64,000 nt of DNA, from NCBI GenBank assembly GCA_023101885.1, contig JALPQD010000360.1, positions 1,793,074 to 1,857,073 of the forward strand, given 5' to 3'. The notes beneath the pieces were generated by a model. It did no database searches, was not told the origin of the DNA, and saw nothing but the letters and a program-made list of their open reading frames with translations. This document shows positions 54,718 through 64,000 of this stretch, piece by piece. The first letter of the stretch is position 1. Every line of letters starts with the position of its first letter. The stretch is from Typhlomys cinereus (Eukaryota; Chordata; Mammalia; Rodentia; Platacanthomyidae). The position numbers were made by a program, and so were the translations under genes.

Positions 54718-56605
54718 CTGAGAAAAACATACGTCAGATTCACTAGAGCATGCTATTAATACCTGCAGTACAGCTTGGATCAGAAATATTTCGCCAAGAC
54801 TTGTGTGGTGAAGGTCTGGTCCCAATTTGCGGTACTATTAGGAGATGGCAGAACCTTTAACGGATGCAACCTAGTTGGAAGAGAGGTGCATTATGGGCAT
54901 GGCCCGAGGGAGGCACGGTAGGAACCCCGGCTCCTTCCTCCACACACTGCCGGCACAACACACAGTATAGCCATAGGCCAAGGCAACAGGGCCAAGGACT
55001 GAGATCCCTAAACAACGAGCCACAATAAACCTGTTGTTCTTTAATTTGATTATTTCATGTATTTCTTAACCAGCAGAAAGCTGACTGAAACACATTCTTC
55101 ATTAATAGGGAAGACTCGGTCTTTGTTTTCAAAGTTGGAAGACAGTCACAATTTGGGAAATAACAGGGTTGGAGTCAAGAATCAACTACCTCACTATTTA
55201 ACGGGTAGCAGGTGGTTAGCCACCAGACTCGGCCTCCAGTCCCACAGAAAAGGGCATGGGCATAGACTCTGCTGAACGGTCTCAAGGTTTGCAGCAAAAC
55301 TGTACAGACATGCCAGCCCCAGGCTTGGCATCACTCAAATTCCACGTAGGGACGTGTATATTATTAACGGGCAGTGTTACGGAACCTGGACATCCTTCTT
55401 CCAAGGACAGTGTGGACAGACCACCGGCCAAGCTCTCAGGAGCTGAAGCCTCTGGTGGGTGTTTCTTGCTCTCAGATCCGCCAAGACTCCAGGCACAAGA
55501 AAGGGACAGAACAGACCTGCAGAGCTCAGCCCTGTCCTCCAGGAGAGGGCACCAGAAGGTGCCCACATCTGCTGGTGAGTTGCTGATTACACTTGAGAGG
55601 CTAGCCCCCGTGCGCCGGGATGAAGGCACGCAGCAGCATCTCTCAACAGACCAGTGGAGAGACGCCTCCTTTGCAAAACTATTCCTGCCCAGAGAAGGGT
55701 GTGGAGTCTTCAAGCTGAGAGGGGAACTGTAGTGAGCACGAGAAACCCCACGGTCTTCTCTACCTAACGCTGCCAGCTGGTTCTTCTCAGTCACAGACAA
55801 GACTAAGAACTTTCCCCTGGCCTTAAGAATCCCACCCCCACCAGGAATAAGCCTCCCCTTGCACAATCACTGCACATAACGGGAAGGCGGTAAACTGACC
55901 ACTACAGGACTTAGGGCTAATTGTGGCTTGGGTGACATGGTGGGCTGAGCAGAGGGAGAAAGCAAAAAGGACAGAAGGCTGGCCAGGGCAATGCTGTGAC
56001 AGCTCTTGAGACAAGGCCACCTTGTTTAAAGCCCACCGTTCCTGTGCAGGTTAAAGCTGGACAAGGGACCAAGAAAGGCCAGTCCTGCGGGCACATGTGA
56101 CACCAGCTGTCACTGCCTTGGCCTTGCTCCTTCCCAAGCCCTGGCCATTCCAGATGTTAGTTAGGGGTGACAGGAGGTAGTGGGCGCAGAGCTCAGCATG
56201 GCACACCCCACATGCTAGATACAACACGCCGTGACTGCTGATTATGCACCTGCTCTGCTACTGACCAGCCATGTGTACAAACAGCTGCACTGGCACATGG
56301 CCGCTCAGTTACAGCATGCGACTCGTCCCCAGTTGCAGGACCTTTTTCAATATAAAGGGGATTTGAGAACAGCGAGTCCATGAATGTGGGTGATATACTT
56401 GCAACCATAGAAATTACACAAGTTTAAATGAATGTATCATTTGCAACATTCCCACATTAATAGTACTTAATATCTTCACTCTAAGTGTAAACATTACACA
56501 GTCTTTGACACGCATACTACATTAGAGTTATATTATGGTTCCTGAGAATAAAATGATTTACATTCAGAGCACAGTATTTCGTCCCTCAAAAGTTTTAAAA
56601 CTTAC
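54718..56605. other. ARHGAP17 intron
   Basis: Near 55000-55105 the words gagccacaataaacctgttg and gaaagctgactgaaacac look like the end of an old LTR or DNA element. Otherwise nothing is recognised. Confidence 0.45.
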
Positions 56606-56687
56606 CTTGCCACTTGAGTCCATTCCTCATACAGACTGAAAGTCATCAAGGGCTCAGGCAGCTCCCGCAAATAGGACTTCAAAGCAC
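56606..56687 (-). CDS. ARHGAP17: ARHGAP17 exon: RhoGAP LKSYLRELPEPL motif
   Basis: Encodes (G)ALKSYLRELPEPLMTFSLYEEWTQVA and ends two bases into a Ser codon. LKxYLRELPEPL is a defining RhoGAP motif next to the GTPase-binding face. Acceptor attgcag, donor gtaagt. Confidence 0.96.
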
Positions 56688-57198
56688 CTGCAATCATTCA
56701 CACACTCCTTGAGTACACCAAGAGGTAAGGCCAGAACTATTTTGCAAACTGAGAACATCTCAATTACAACCTTCCAAGGTGTACACAACACACCATTTAG
56801 CAAAAGACATCTGACCTCTTGTAAACATACATGAGCATGAAAAGAAAATAAGCCTTGTTTTAAGGTCTTCTGCTAATACGTCATCACTCCAGGCAGAATT
56901 GGGTTGTGCAACTCAGAAGGGGAGAATCACAAGAATGTCTTCAAAATAGCTCCATTATAAGCTGTCTCCACCTTTTCTTAATGATGCGAAGTAAGGGCCA
57001 CGGGTGTAAGAAAAAAACAAAAGGAAAGAAAAAATGTGCTAGAGAGCAGGGGGGTGGGCGCACACAGACGATACACTGGCTTTCGGGGGTCTCATCAGAA
57101 CAGCTCACCCATCATTTACACCTCCCATCAGGCAGACGTTCAGCTGATGGTCTAGGACGGGCCTCACTCGCCTCTCTGAGGCGGACCCTGTCACTCAC

Positions 57199-57310
57199 CG
57201 GCAACAGCGTGGGGGTCTGAATAGAACTCGTCCAGGTGAGAAGTAGAGCAGTCCAGGGCAGCTTTCAACTTCTTCAGCTTGGAGGCCCCGGCCCCGATTC
57301 GGAAAAGGCC
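57199..57310 (-). CDS. ARHGAP17: ARHGAP17 exon: catalytic arginine finger
   Basis: Encodes GLFRIGAGASKLKKLKAALD through FYSDPHAVA. The Arg of GLFRIGAG is the RhoGAP arginine finger that stabilises GTP hydrolysis on Cdc42/Rac. Acceptor cttcag, donor gtgagt. The domain looks catalytically intact. Confidence 0.96.
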
Positions 57311-58858
57311 CTGAAGATGAAGAATCAGCAGTGAGAGAGGCTGTCGCGCTGCTGTTCTGGGTGCGCTCTGAGCAAAGGGGAGGTCGTGTGTACCCAGGAC
57401 AAAGGGACAGGCAGAATGAAATCTACTCTTAACGCTAGCCCTCGTCCCATCTCCTCACTGAGATACAGGAGCCCTGTCAGAGCTTTATCCAAAAGCTTTC
57501 TTCTTTTTAATTTCACAACACTGATTGCTACAGACTTTGTAAATTTAGAAAAATTAAAGAATGACACCATAAGATAAACTTAAGCCAGGCTGCCTAGTGA
57601 GCTTCTTTGCTCAAAACGTTACTTTTTCGGCAAAGGAGAGGAAACCATATAGAGGGCAAACCAGGAGTTTAAGTAAGAGGCACAGCTGATGTTTCATGGA
57701 CCCCACAATCCTTCACAGGGGTGGGTGATCTGTGCACTATGGGGTGTTTAGCAGCACCCCTAGTCTCTACCTACTAGATGCCAGGGATGAACCTTCCTCT
57801 CTCCAGCTGTGACCACCCGTGTTGCTACCCCTTGCCAGGTGCCCCTGGGAGCAAAAGCAGCCCATTAGGAAGCAATGACCAGGTTTCAGAGGCTTCCAGG
57901 CTGGGCCTTGGCTAGAGGCAGAGATGGGTGGGGCAAGTTCTGTCTGGAAGAGACACTATCCACTTACGCCATGCACACTCTTCCACATGCAGGAAGGCTC
58001 TGACCACAAGTTCTTAAAGGAAACAAAGCCTTGCACTGTGAACCCAGCCCTGCCCTGTGTTGACGGCTTTGACTAGTCAAGAGAATGAGAACTGCCTCGC
58101 CTGGCTCATAGGGATGGTTCTGATGTAGATCCTGTAAAGTACACAAACACCAACTTCAAAAAAAAAAATTGTTCCACAATACACAAATCTAAGATTTTTC
58201 ACTGTTGAGGCTTATCATTGCAAACTAACACTCCTGGAAGCTCTGGGCCCCCAGTGAACCACTTTCAGAAAGCAGGGTTCAAAATAAAACTGCCAAGGGC
58301 TGGGAATAGGGCTTAGTAGATAACATGAGAACTGGAGTTTGGATCCCCAGAACCCACATAAAAGCAAGGCATGGTGGCCGTCTGCAATCCAGTACTAGGG
58401 AGACAAAAAAAAAAAAAAAAAAAAAAAAGAACCCCCAGGGCAAACTGGTTGGTGAGTTCTGGAGTTAACTGAAAGACCCCTTTGTAATAATAAGCGAGAA
58501 CAGAACTCAAAGAAGACGTAAGACTTCAACTTTGGGTTTTCCTGCATATACCTGTGTGTCTACACAGGTGCACACGCACACTCACACACGCATACTCAAA
58601 ATAAGTAACATAATAACTCTGGGACAAAAAGCGTTGGTGCTCACTGCGAGCAAGACAAGGGTGTACTTTTCTGTTTTATTCCCAGGCAAAAAAGTCCCAG
58701 GCTTCGATATACAATGTGGGCCACGGAGACACAGGTTTGAAGGCTGTGTATATGGTCCTGACAGTAACTGTGGAACAGGGACAAGGGTTGACAGGGGAGG
58801 TGTCTGATACGAGGAGAGGGCCCAGTGACGTGCCAGGCAGGCTCGGGGTGCCCCTCAC
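57311..58858. other. ARHGAP17 intron
   Basis: Nothing recognised in 57311-58285. One B3-like SINE follows. Confidence 0.5.
58288..58610 (+). repeat. B2/B3-type SINE with poly-A interruption
   Basis: gggctgggaatagggcttag head, gtttggatccccagaaccca B-box region, a 20-A run near 58406-58428 and a CA-rich 3' end. Confidence 0.65.
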
Positions 58859-58986
58859 CTCCTCCTTCATGCCTGTCTCCAGCAGCAGCATGACGCAGGC
58901 CTCGATGGGGAGCGCGATCTCACGCCCACTCCTCTTCAGGTGCTCCTCCAGGGGCGTCCCAAAGGCTGGCTTCTCCGCCCACTTAT
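58859..58986 (-). CDS. ARHGAP17: ARHGAP17 exon: start of RhoGAP domain
   Basis: Encodes (D)KWAEKPAFGTPLEEHLKRSG through LETGMKEE. FGxPLEEHL is the entry to the RhoGAP fold, directly after the BAR domain. It begins with two bases of an Asp codon after a ctccag acceptor and ends in phase 0 at gtgagg. It is the most 5' ARHGAP17 exon I can find in the window. Confidence 0.95.
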
Positions 58987-61900
58987 CTGGAGCAGCAAAT
59001 GGTCAGTAAGACCCCTGTCAACCTCAGGCATCCCCCAACATGTTCTCCCAGATCACCAACGGGGGTTTTCTAGTAGACCGGTACATAGGACACAGAGAAG
59101 GGGAGAAAGACAAATATGTTTTTATCATCTACCCTCGTCGGGAACACACACTATGTCAGGCTACGGTGGTCACTGTGGGACAGACCCCTGGACACCCTAC
59201 AAGGCAGCATCCCACCGAGCTACCTAGCAGAGGTGCCGATGCAGGCCTTGCCTTAGAATGCAGGCTACACCTGAGCACACCGACTTCACCAAAAATTCTA
59301 GCCATGCAAAGCAGCACTGTGCTCCCGGTAGGAAAGAGAGTCCTTCACGTGAGGGCGGGACGATGGCTTAGCATTTCAAACAGGCGGCAAGAGCAGCAGG
59401 ATCAGGCTCCACGCGGTGACAGCAGTGCTGCCCAGCTCCACATCCACACACGTCCACACCCCCCCGAGTAGAAAACGTGCAGTAGTGTCTGCAGCTCACT
59501 CGGGCTGAGGCCAGGGCTGCGCGCCTGGCAGATGAGCTGAATCTCCCTTGAACTGCAGGTCACAGCCTGGCTTCCTACACCACAGAGCCAAAGGAGCTCG
59601 GCAGAAACCCATACACTGGGTGGACAGCAGGAAGAACTTGGACCATGGAAATGCCGCATTCCAACAATCACTTGGCAGATTTAATCTGCCTGGGGGTGCT
59701 GAGACCTCCAGTACTGTCTGGGAAGTAGGCAGAGCCCAGACGAGGAACCAGCCGTGTGAACCAGTCAGTCTGCCCAGCCACGGAAGGCTGAGGGCTCAGA
59801 GCACTCTGTCATGCCCTCTGGCTCTCCCTCACTTCCCTGCAGCAGGATGGGGCCCTCACAACCAAAACCAGAGAAAGGGAGAAAACCAAAATCTTACGAT
59901 CCTCAGGTCTAACAGTTTATAAAAATGTGGAAACCTAGGGAAGAACACGCGGGGGAAAGAGATGGAATGGTGAGGAGAGAGGGGCAGCAGGAGGCACCCT
60001 GCCTCTCTGAGTTGCAGAACCTCCTCCGCACTGGGTCGGCCGCCGCTGCTGCCCAGAGGAATGTATGGCATCAAGTACTAACCAGGCCAGACCCTGCTGG
60101 CTTCCGGGATCACATGATATCAGGCGTGTTCAGGGTGGTATCCCCCCATGGAACTCTAAATTTTTATTTAATTAATTAATTTGTTTTGGGAGCATGCACA
60201 AAGCACGGGTACACTTGTGTGTGTGTGTGTGAACGTGTGTATCAGAGGGTGCTCTGTGTCCCTGTGGAGCACCAAGGATCCTGGATTGCTTCTCCCTTCT
60301 TGCTTTGCTCTGGGGTTTCCCAGGCTCCGCCCACTAGGACAGAAGCATAGACCTCGGTTGCTGTTTCCACCTGGGGTTTTCACATGGGACCTCAAATCTG
60401 AACTCAGGACCTTCTGCTTGTGAGGCGTCTTCACCCCCCCTTAGCCATCTCTCCAGCCTCGACTCCAGTGGAACTTCTAACAGAAAAAAGTATCTGCAGG
60501 GTCTGGCCTGTCCCAGAAGACTGAGCTCTGTGTCTTCTTGAAGGCCAAGTCTTACCTGAATCCTTTCCTTTTTGCCTAAGACAATGACTGTCACCCCGGG
60601 CTGAAAATGGCCACATGACCCTCTGCTTAGAGGATGGATCAGAACTACGCAGGGGATTTCTACACGAGACACGATCCACCCCGAGCTGAGGGGCTGTTGG
60701 GCAGAAGACCAATATGAGCGGTGGAGTTGGAAAGAAGGGGCTCTGCACCTGACCCAGGTCCTGTTTCCGGTCTGTGCTTTCTACAGCAAAACCATGACTC
60801 CAGCAGTCACCGTAAAACCTCAATTTTTAAAAATAGCAGTGTCTTAACTGACAATCAGTCATGCGATCAATGTGGACTTGACAGTTCACTAAGGAGTCAG
60901 ACATGTAGAAACCAAGGACACCACAGCAACCTCTTGGAATCTGTGTCTCCTGATGGTCCGAACGACACTCTTACGCCTATAGATGGTCGCTGTGTCAGAA
61001 GCTAAGGCGCTAGACATTTGCCACACATGTGCACTAACACAAGGTCAGTATCCCTGCCTTCTTGTGACTGTCTCTAGAGACCATGAAAGAAACAACCTAA
61101 AGGGGATGTGGTCCATCTTAATTTTGGAGGAGAAAAGGGTCATTTTATCCTACAAATAGGCCACCTACCTCATACATAGTCCCCAAAAGTTAAAAACACG
61201 CAACAGAGAACCCACTGCCGTGCTAACCCCTTGGGATAGCCACTCCCATTCTCTGTGGAGTGCACGCCTTGGTTTGCCTTGCTAAAATTAAATAACCCCT
61301 CCTGTTTACACTTTCTGTATCTTTCTACTTCCTTTGAGAAGACAAGAATCAAGAGATCCCCTGGTCCTCTCTATCCCTAGGACTCTGAGAGGCAGCCACA
61401 CTCCAGTCCCCTCAGAACTTTCCAGTAAGCACCGAGAGTGGAGCAATGTGTGTTCCATCATGTGTCTTGATGTGCTGGTGGCAGATGCAATTCTAAACCC
61501 CCTTTGACAGGCCTACCGTGTGCCGAGCATGCAGCTGGCACAGAACGCCAGGATGCACGCACCTTCGGGTGAGATAATCAACATGTTGTGAAGGAAACAC
61601 AGGACGGACATGTATACACGGGACAGCACTAGCGAGACAGCACACACTGGCTAAGTCATGGTGGATCGGCGGTGCAGACGAGGGTCACAACTGCTAGTTC
61701 GGAGGCTAGAGAGGAAGCACAGGGACCGAGCCAGGGCACACAGAACATGACCGCAGCCGCGCTCGGAACTGGGCTGATGGTCCGCGGGAGAAAGCCACAG
61801 CTTGGAGCTTTCAAGAGAAGCCATGATCAGGATTGGTTCACATGTTCATGTTTTGAATGACGGAACCAGTTTGTCAAGGACATTTTTACAGGCTGTGGCA

Positions 61901-64000
61901 GTTTGCAACTTCTGGTGTAGATCATCAATGAGACAGCAGTTCAGGAGCCAAGTGCTCTCTGCTGGCAGAGGTCAGACAAGACTCCTCAGAGGACGAGGGC
62001 GAGGCAGGGACGCGCGGGCGTGCAGAAGCAGACAAGCGCATGAGGTGGTTGCTAGGGACGGCCCAGGCACAGAGGGTCTGGACACTTCATTCTATCTGCA
62101 GCCCCCCAGGAGAGGAGGGTGCAGGAAGGACTACAGAACGCAGCGCAAGAGCTGGTGTGGCCTTAGGGGGGTGAGAGGGCAGAGCAACGATTCTTGGGGC
62201 TAAGGGCGAAATCGGGGGAAGGACAACTGGTGCCCAGGGGGCTTGCTGTGCAGTCTGAGGCCCACAAAGGGCAAAGCACGCTCGGCACCCAAGGGAACTG
62301 ATGTGTGCAAGACATGTGAAGGTTTCTAGGGAGGAGGGGACAAGGGAGGGAGGAAGAGGAAAGACAGGAGTGAAGACCTCAGCAGAAGTGACTGCTGGGC
62401 CGAGCAAATCAACAGAGCAACGTGGAATCCTCAAAGGAAGGCCACGAGGGAAGCAAGGAAGACACTTTATCAACATGGAACGACCCAGGCCACATCAAAA
62501 ACCAGGATCTGGGGAGGTCGCTGGTCGATGGAGAATTCTAGTGCACTAAAGAGGGTGATGGGAGGGAGCTGGGCAGGGAAAGCGGTCATTCCAACAGCCT
62601 ACCAGAGAACGAAGGAGAGCAAAGTTAGACAGCACTATGGTCGGTGGGTGAAGGCTGAATAACCAGCAGTTGATCACAGGAGGAGGCTGGGTTCCCGCAG
62701 GTGTGGGGTAAGCGGGTTCAGCTCCATGATTTTTTCTTCTAAAGATACACACGGTCTTTGGTCTTTCTGAAAACAGATGACTACACAAGAGAGATAAGGC
62801 TACAGGTGGCGGGGGGGGGGGGGGGGGGAGGCGGTGGATTCCAGTCGGTAAAAGGGGGTGACCTGAGAATAGAGGCCTGTAAGGCCTCTTCCAAAGCCTC
62901 CTTAGCGACCACAACTATCACACCCCAGCTTTCCTTTTCCCCACATCTTTCTGCTATTACTCTAGAAAAGATACTGAGTAGGACTACCTGAAAAATCCAA
63001 CCTCTCACTGGACTCAGAGTCCTCCCAAATGGACTTGCGCCACCAGTGGCCAGAACGATGCCGCATGTTGCCTATGTGGGGGAACCCCACAGCGGGCCAC
63101 TCACAAATGCAGTCCAGTGCTGTGAACATGAGTCTGTCCCCTGGAAGCTGAACGCTTGCTGCTGAGACTCAACACATCATCCGACAGCTGGGAAAATAAA
63201 TCTCTCATTCTACAAAGAACAGCCAAGTAAAGAAACACCTTGCACGGCACCTGGCCCACTAGGCCGTCAGTCAAGAGAGAAAAAATCTTTCAGACACAGA
63301 AGCCAGTTTACTGGGGACTCTGAAACTTCGGGAGAAGACATGGCATTCTTAGGAAGCCAGGTGTCCACACGTTCATGAACACCACGTGCTCTCCAACTCG
63401 CACCACGACATGTGCTCCAAACTCATCACCTAGACCCCCTTTTACCTTGCAGCCAATGGCTCTGGAGGGGAAGGGAAAGTCCCTACTGTCAGTTCTGTAC
63501 AACAAACCAAACAGTCAGCCCTGTGTCTGTGGAAAGGCTGTAGGTGTAGAGCAACCGCACAGCATGCGCAAGTCCTTGAGCTCTATCTATCCCGATGCCA
63601 CAAAGAGAACACTTGCAAGAGGCTGCTCTGCACTATGTGCAGACTTCATATTCTTATATTATTCCCCAAACAGCGCAGCTCGACAACTGTTTTTATGCAA
63701 CATGTGAGCTGTGTTTAGATACAGGAAAAGGTAATCTAGATGTAAAATACACAGGAGGATGCGTGCAGGCTGGACCGAACACCAAGCTGTTTTCAATGAG
63801 GGCTTGCGTGGTCTGGGATTTGTGTCCTGAAGCCAGTGTCCCATGTCCCCAGGGTATGGCAGTATGCCTGAAGATGCCGCAGTAAATTCTGTCTCAGCAG
63901 CTTCTGCCCACGTCTGCTGGCAAATACTCTGAGCTCAAAGTAGGGAGGCAGAATTAAGAGCCTAGGGGGAAGGCTTCGAACACCAAGACTACTGCCAGAG
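58987..64000. other. ARHGAP17 intron (right edge)
   Basis: No BAR-domain exon was recognised in this 5 kb, so the intron continues past the window. It contains one antisense B2-like SINE (60178-60462) and a poly-G run near 62810-62828. The other parts show no recognisable element. Confidence 0.6.
60178..60462 (-). repeat. B2-like SINE, subfamily A, antisense
   Basis: ttgctttgctctggggtttcccaggctccgcc, ctgaactcaggaccttctgc and ttagccatctctccagcc (complement of the head), with TTTATTTAATTAATTAATTT as complement of the tail. Confidence 0.9.

Larger units (their letters stand above)
33138..58986 (-). other. ARHGAP17: ARHGAP17 gene, 3' eleven coding exons (gene span in window)
   Basis: Eleven exons on the - strand join into one open frame of 1820 nt, about 605 residues plus stop. 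The product is ARHGAP17 (RICH1, nadrin), a cytoplasmic RhoGAP for Cdc42 and Rac1 that works at tight junctions and in membrane trafficking. The window holds the RhoGAP domain, the Ser-rich linker, the proline-rich SH3-binding tail and the C-terminal PDZ ligand. The N-terminal BAR domain (roughly the first 240 residues) is encoded beyond the right edge. All junctions keep phase with GT-AG borders and no internal stop. Identification rests on near-identity of each exon to ARHGAP17 as I remember it. The close paralogue ARHGAP44 is excluded by the linker and proline-rich tail. Confidence 0.94.

Noticed and set aside
55282..55866. 194-codon frame on the - strand in an ARHGAP17 intron
   Set aside because: It is not flanked by splice sites in phase with the neighbouring exons and matches no part of ARHGAP17 I know.
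63308..63505. Possible additional ARHGAP17 exon on the - strand
   Set aside because: The peptide does not match the BAR domain or any ARHGAP17 segment I recall.
1..64000. CRISPR arrays, bacterial operons, phage or plasmid features
   Set aside because: The sequence is spliced mammalian DNA; the regular repeats are microsatellites and minisatellites without spacer structure.

Overview
This is an intron-rich stretch of mammalian nuclear DNA, almost certainly from a rodent. Exons carry GT-AG borders, and the introns are full of rodent SINEs: ID, B1, B4/RSINE-like and many tRNA-headed B2-like copies whose bodies differ from mouse or rat B2. That points to a non-murine myodont rodent; the species cannot be fixed from the sequence alone. 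Product names rest on comparing the translated exons with protein families as I remember them, since no search could be run.

Two convergent genes account for all convincing coding sequence. On the + strand, 1155-28040 holds thirteen consecutive exons of SLC5A11 (SMIT2, a sodium/myo-inositol cotransporter of the SGLT family). They encode the last ~604 residues; the first ~68 residues and the promoter lie upstream of the window. All thirteen exons are in phase, all splice sites are canonical, and no internal stop or frameshift is present. The short 3' UTR contains a (TG)26 tract and an AATAAA signal.

On the - strand, 58986 down to 33596 holds the last eleven coding exons of ARHGAP17 (RICH1/nadrin): an intact RhoGAP domain, a symmetric 234-nt cassette exon, a large proline-rich exon and a C-terminus ending in a PDZ-ligand-like STAL. 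The N-terminal BAR-domain exons lie beyond the right edge, and 58987-64000 is intron. The tail-to-tail SLC5A11/ARHGAP17 order matches what I recall of human chromosome 16p12.

The remaining sequence is introns plus a ~5 kb intergenic gap (28.2-33.1 kb). It contains some 25 B2-like SINEs in at least two subfamilies, several with clear target-site duplications, including one apparent dimer inside a single duplication. There are also B1, B4 and ID SINEs, an old L1 3' end, Tigger-like DNA transposon remnants, six copies of one mid-length rodent repeat, a 5S rRNA pseudogene, a ~0.6 kb CATC-type tetranucleotide minisatellite ending right before an SLC5A11 exon, and a 28-bp AT-rich tandem array. I found no new gene system. 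The items most worth a second look are the SINE lineage and its dimer, the inverted SINE pairs, the minisatellite beside the splice acceptor, the apparently shortened ARHGAP17 proline-rich exon, and the 78-residue cassette.
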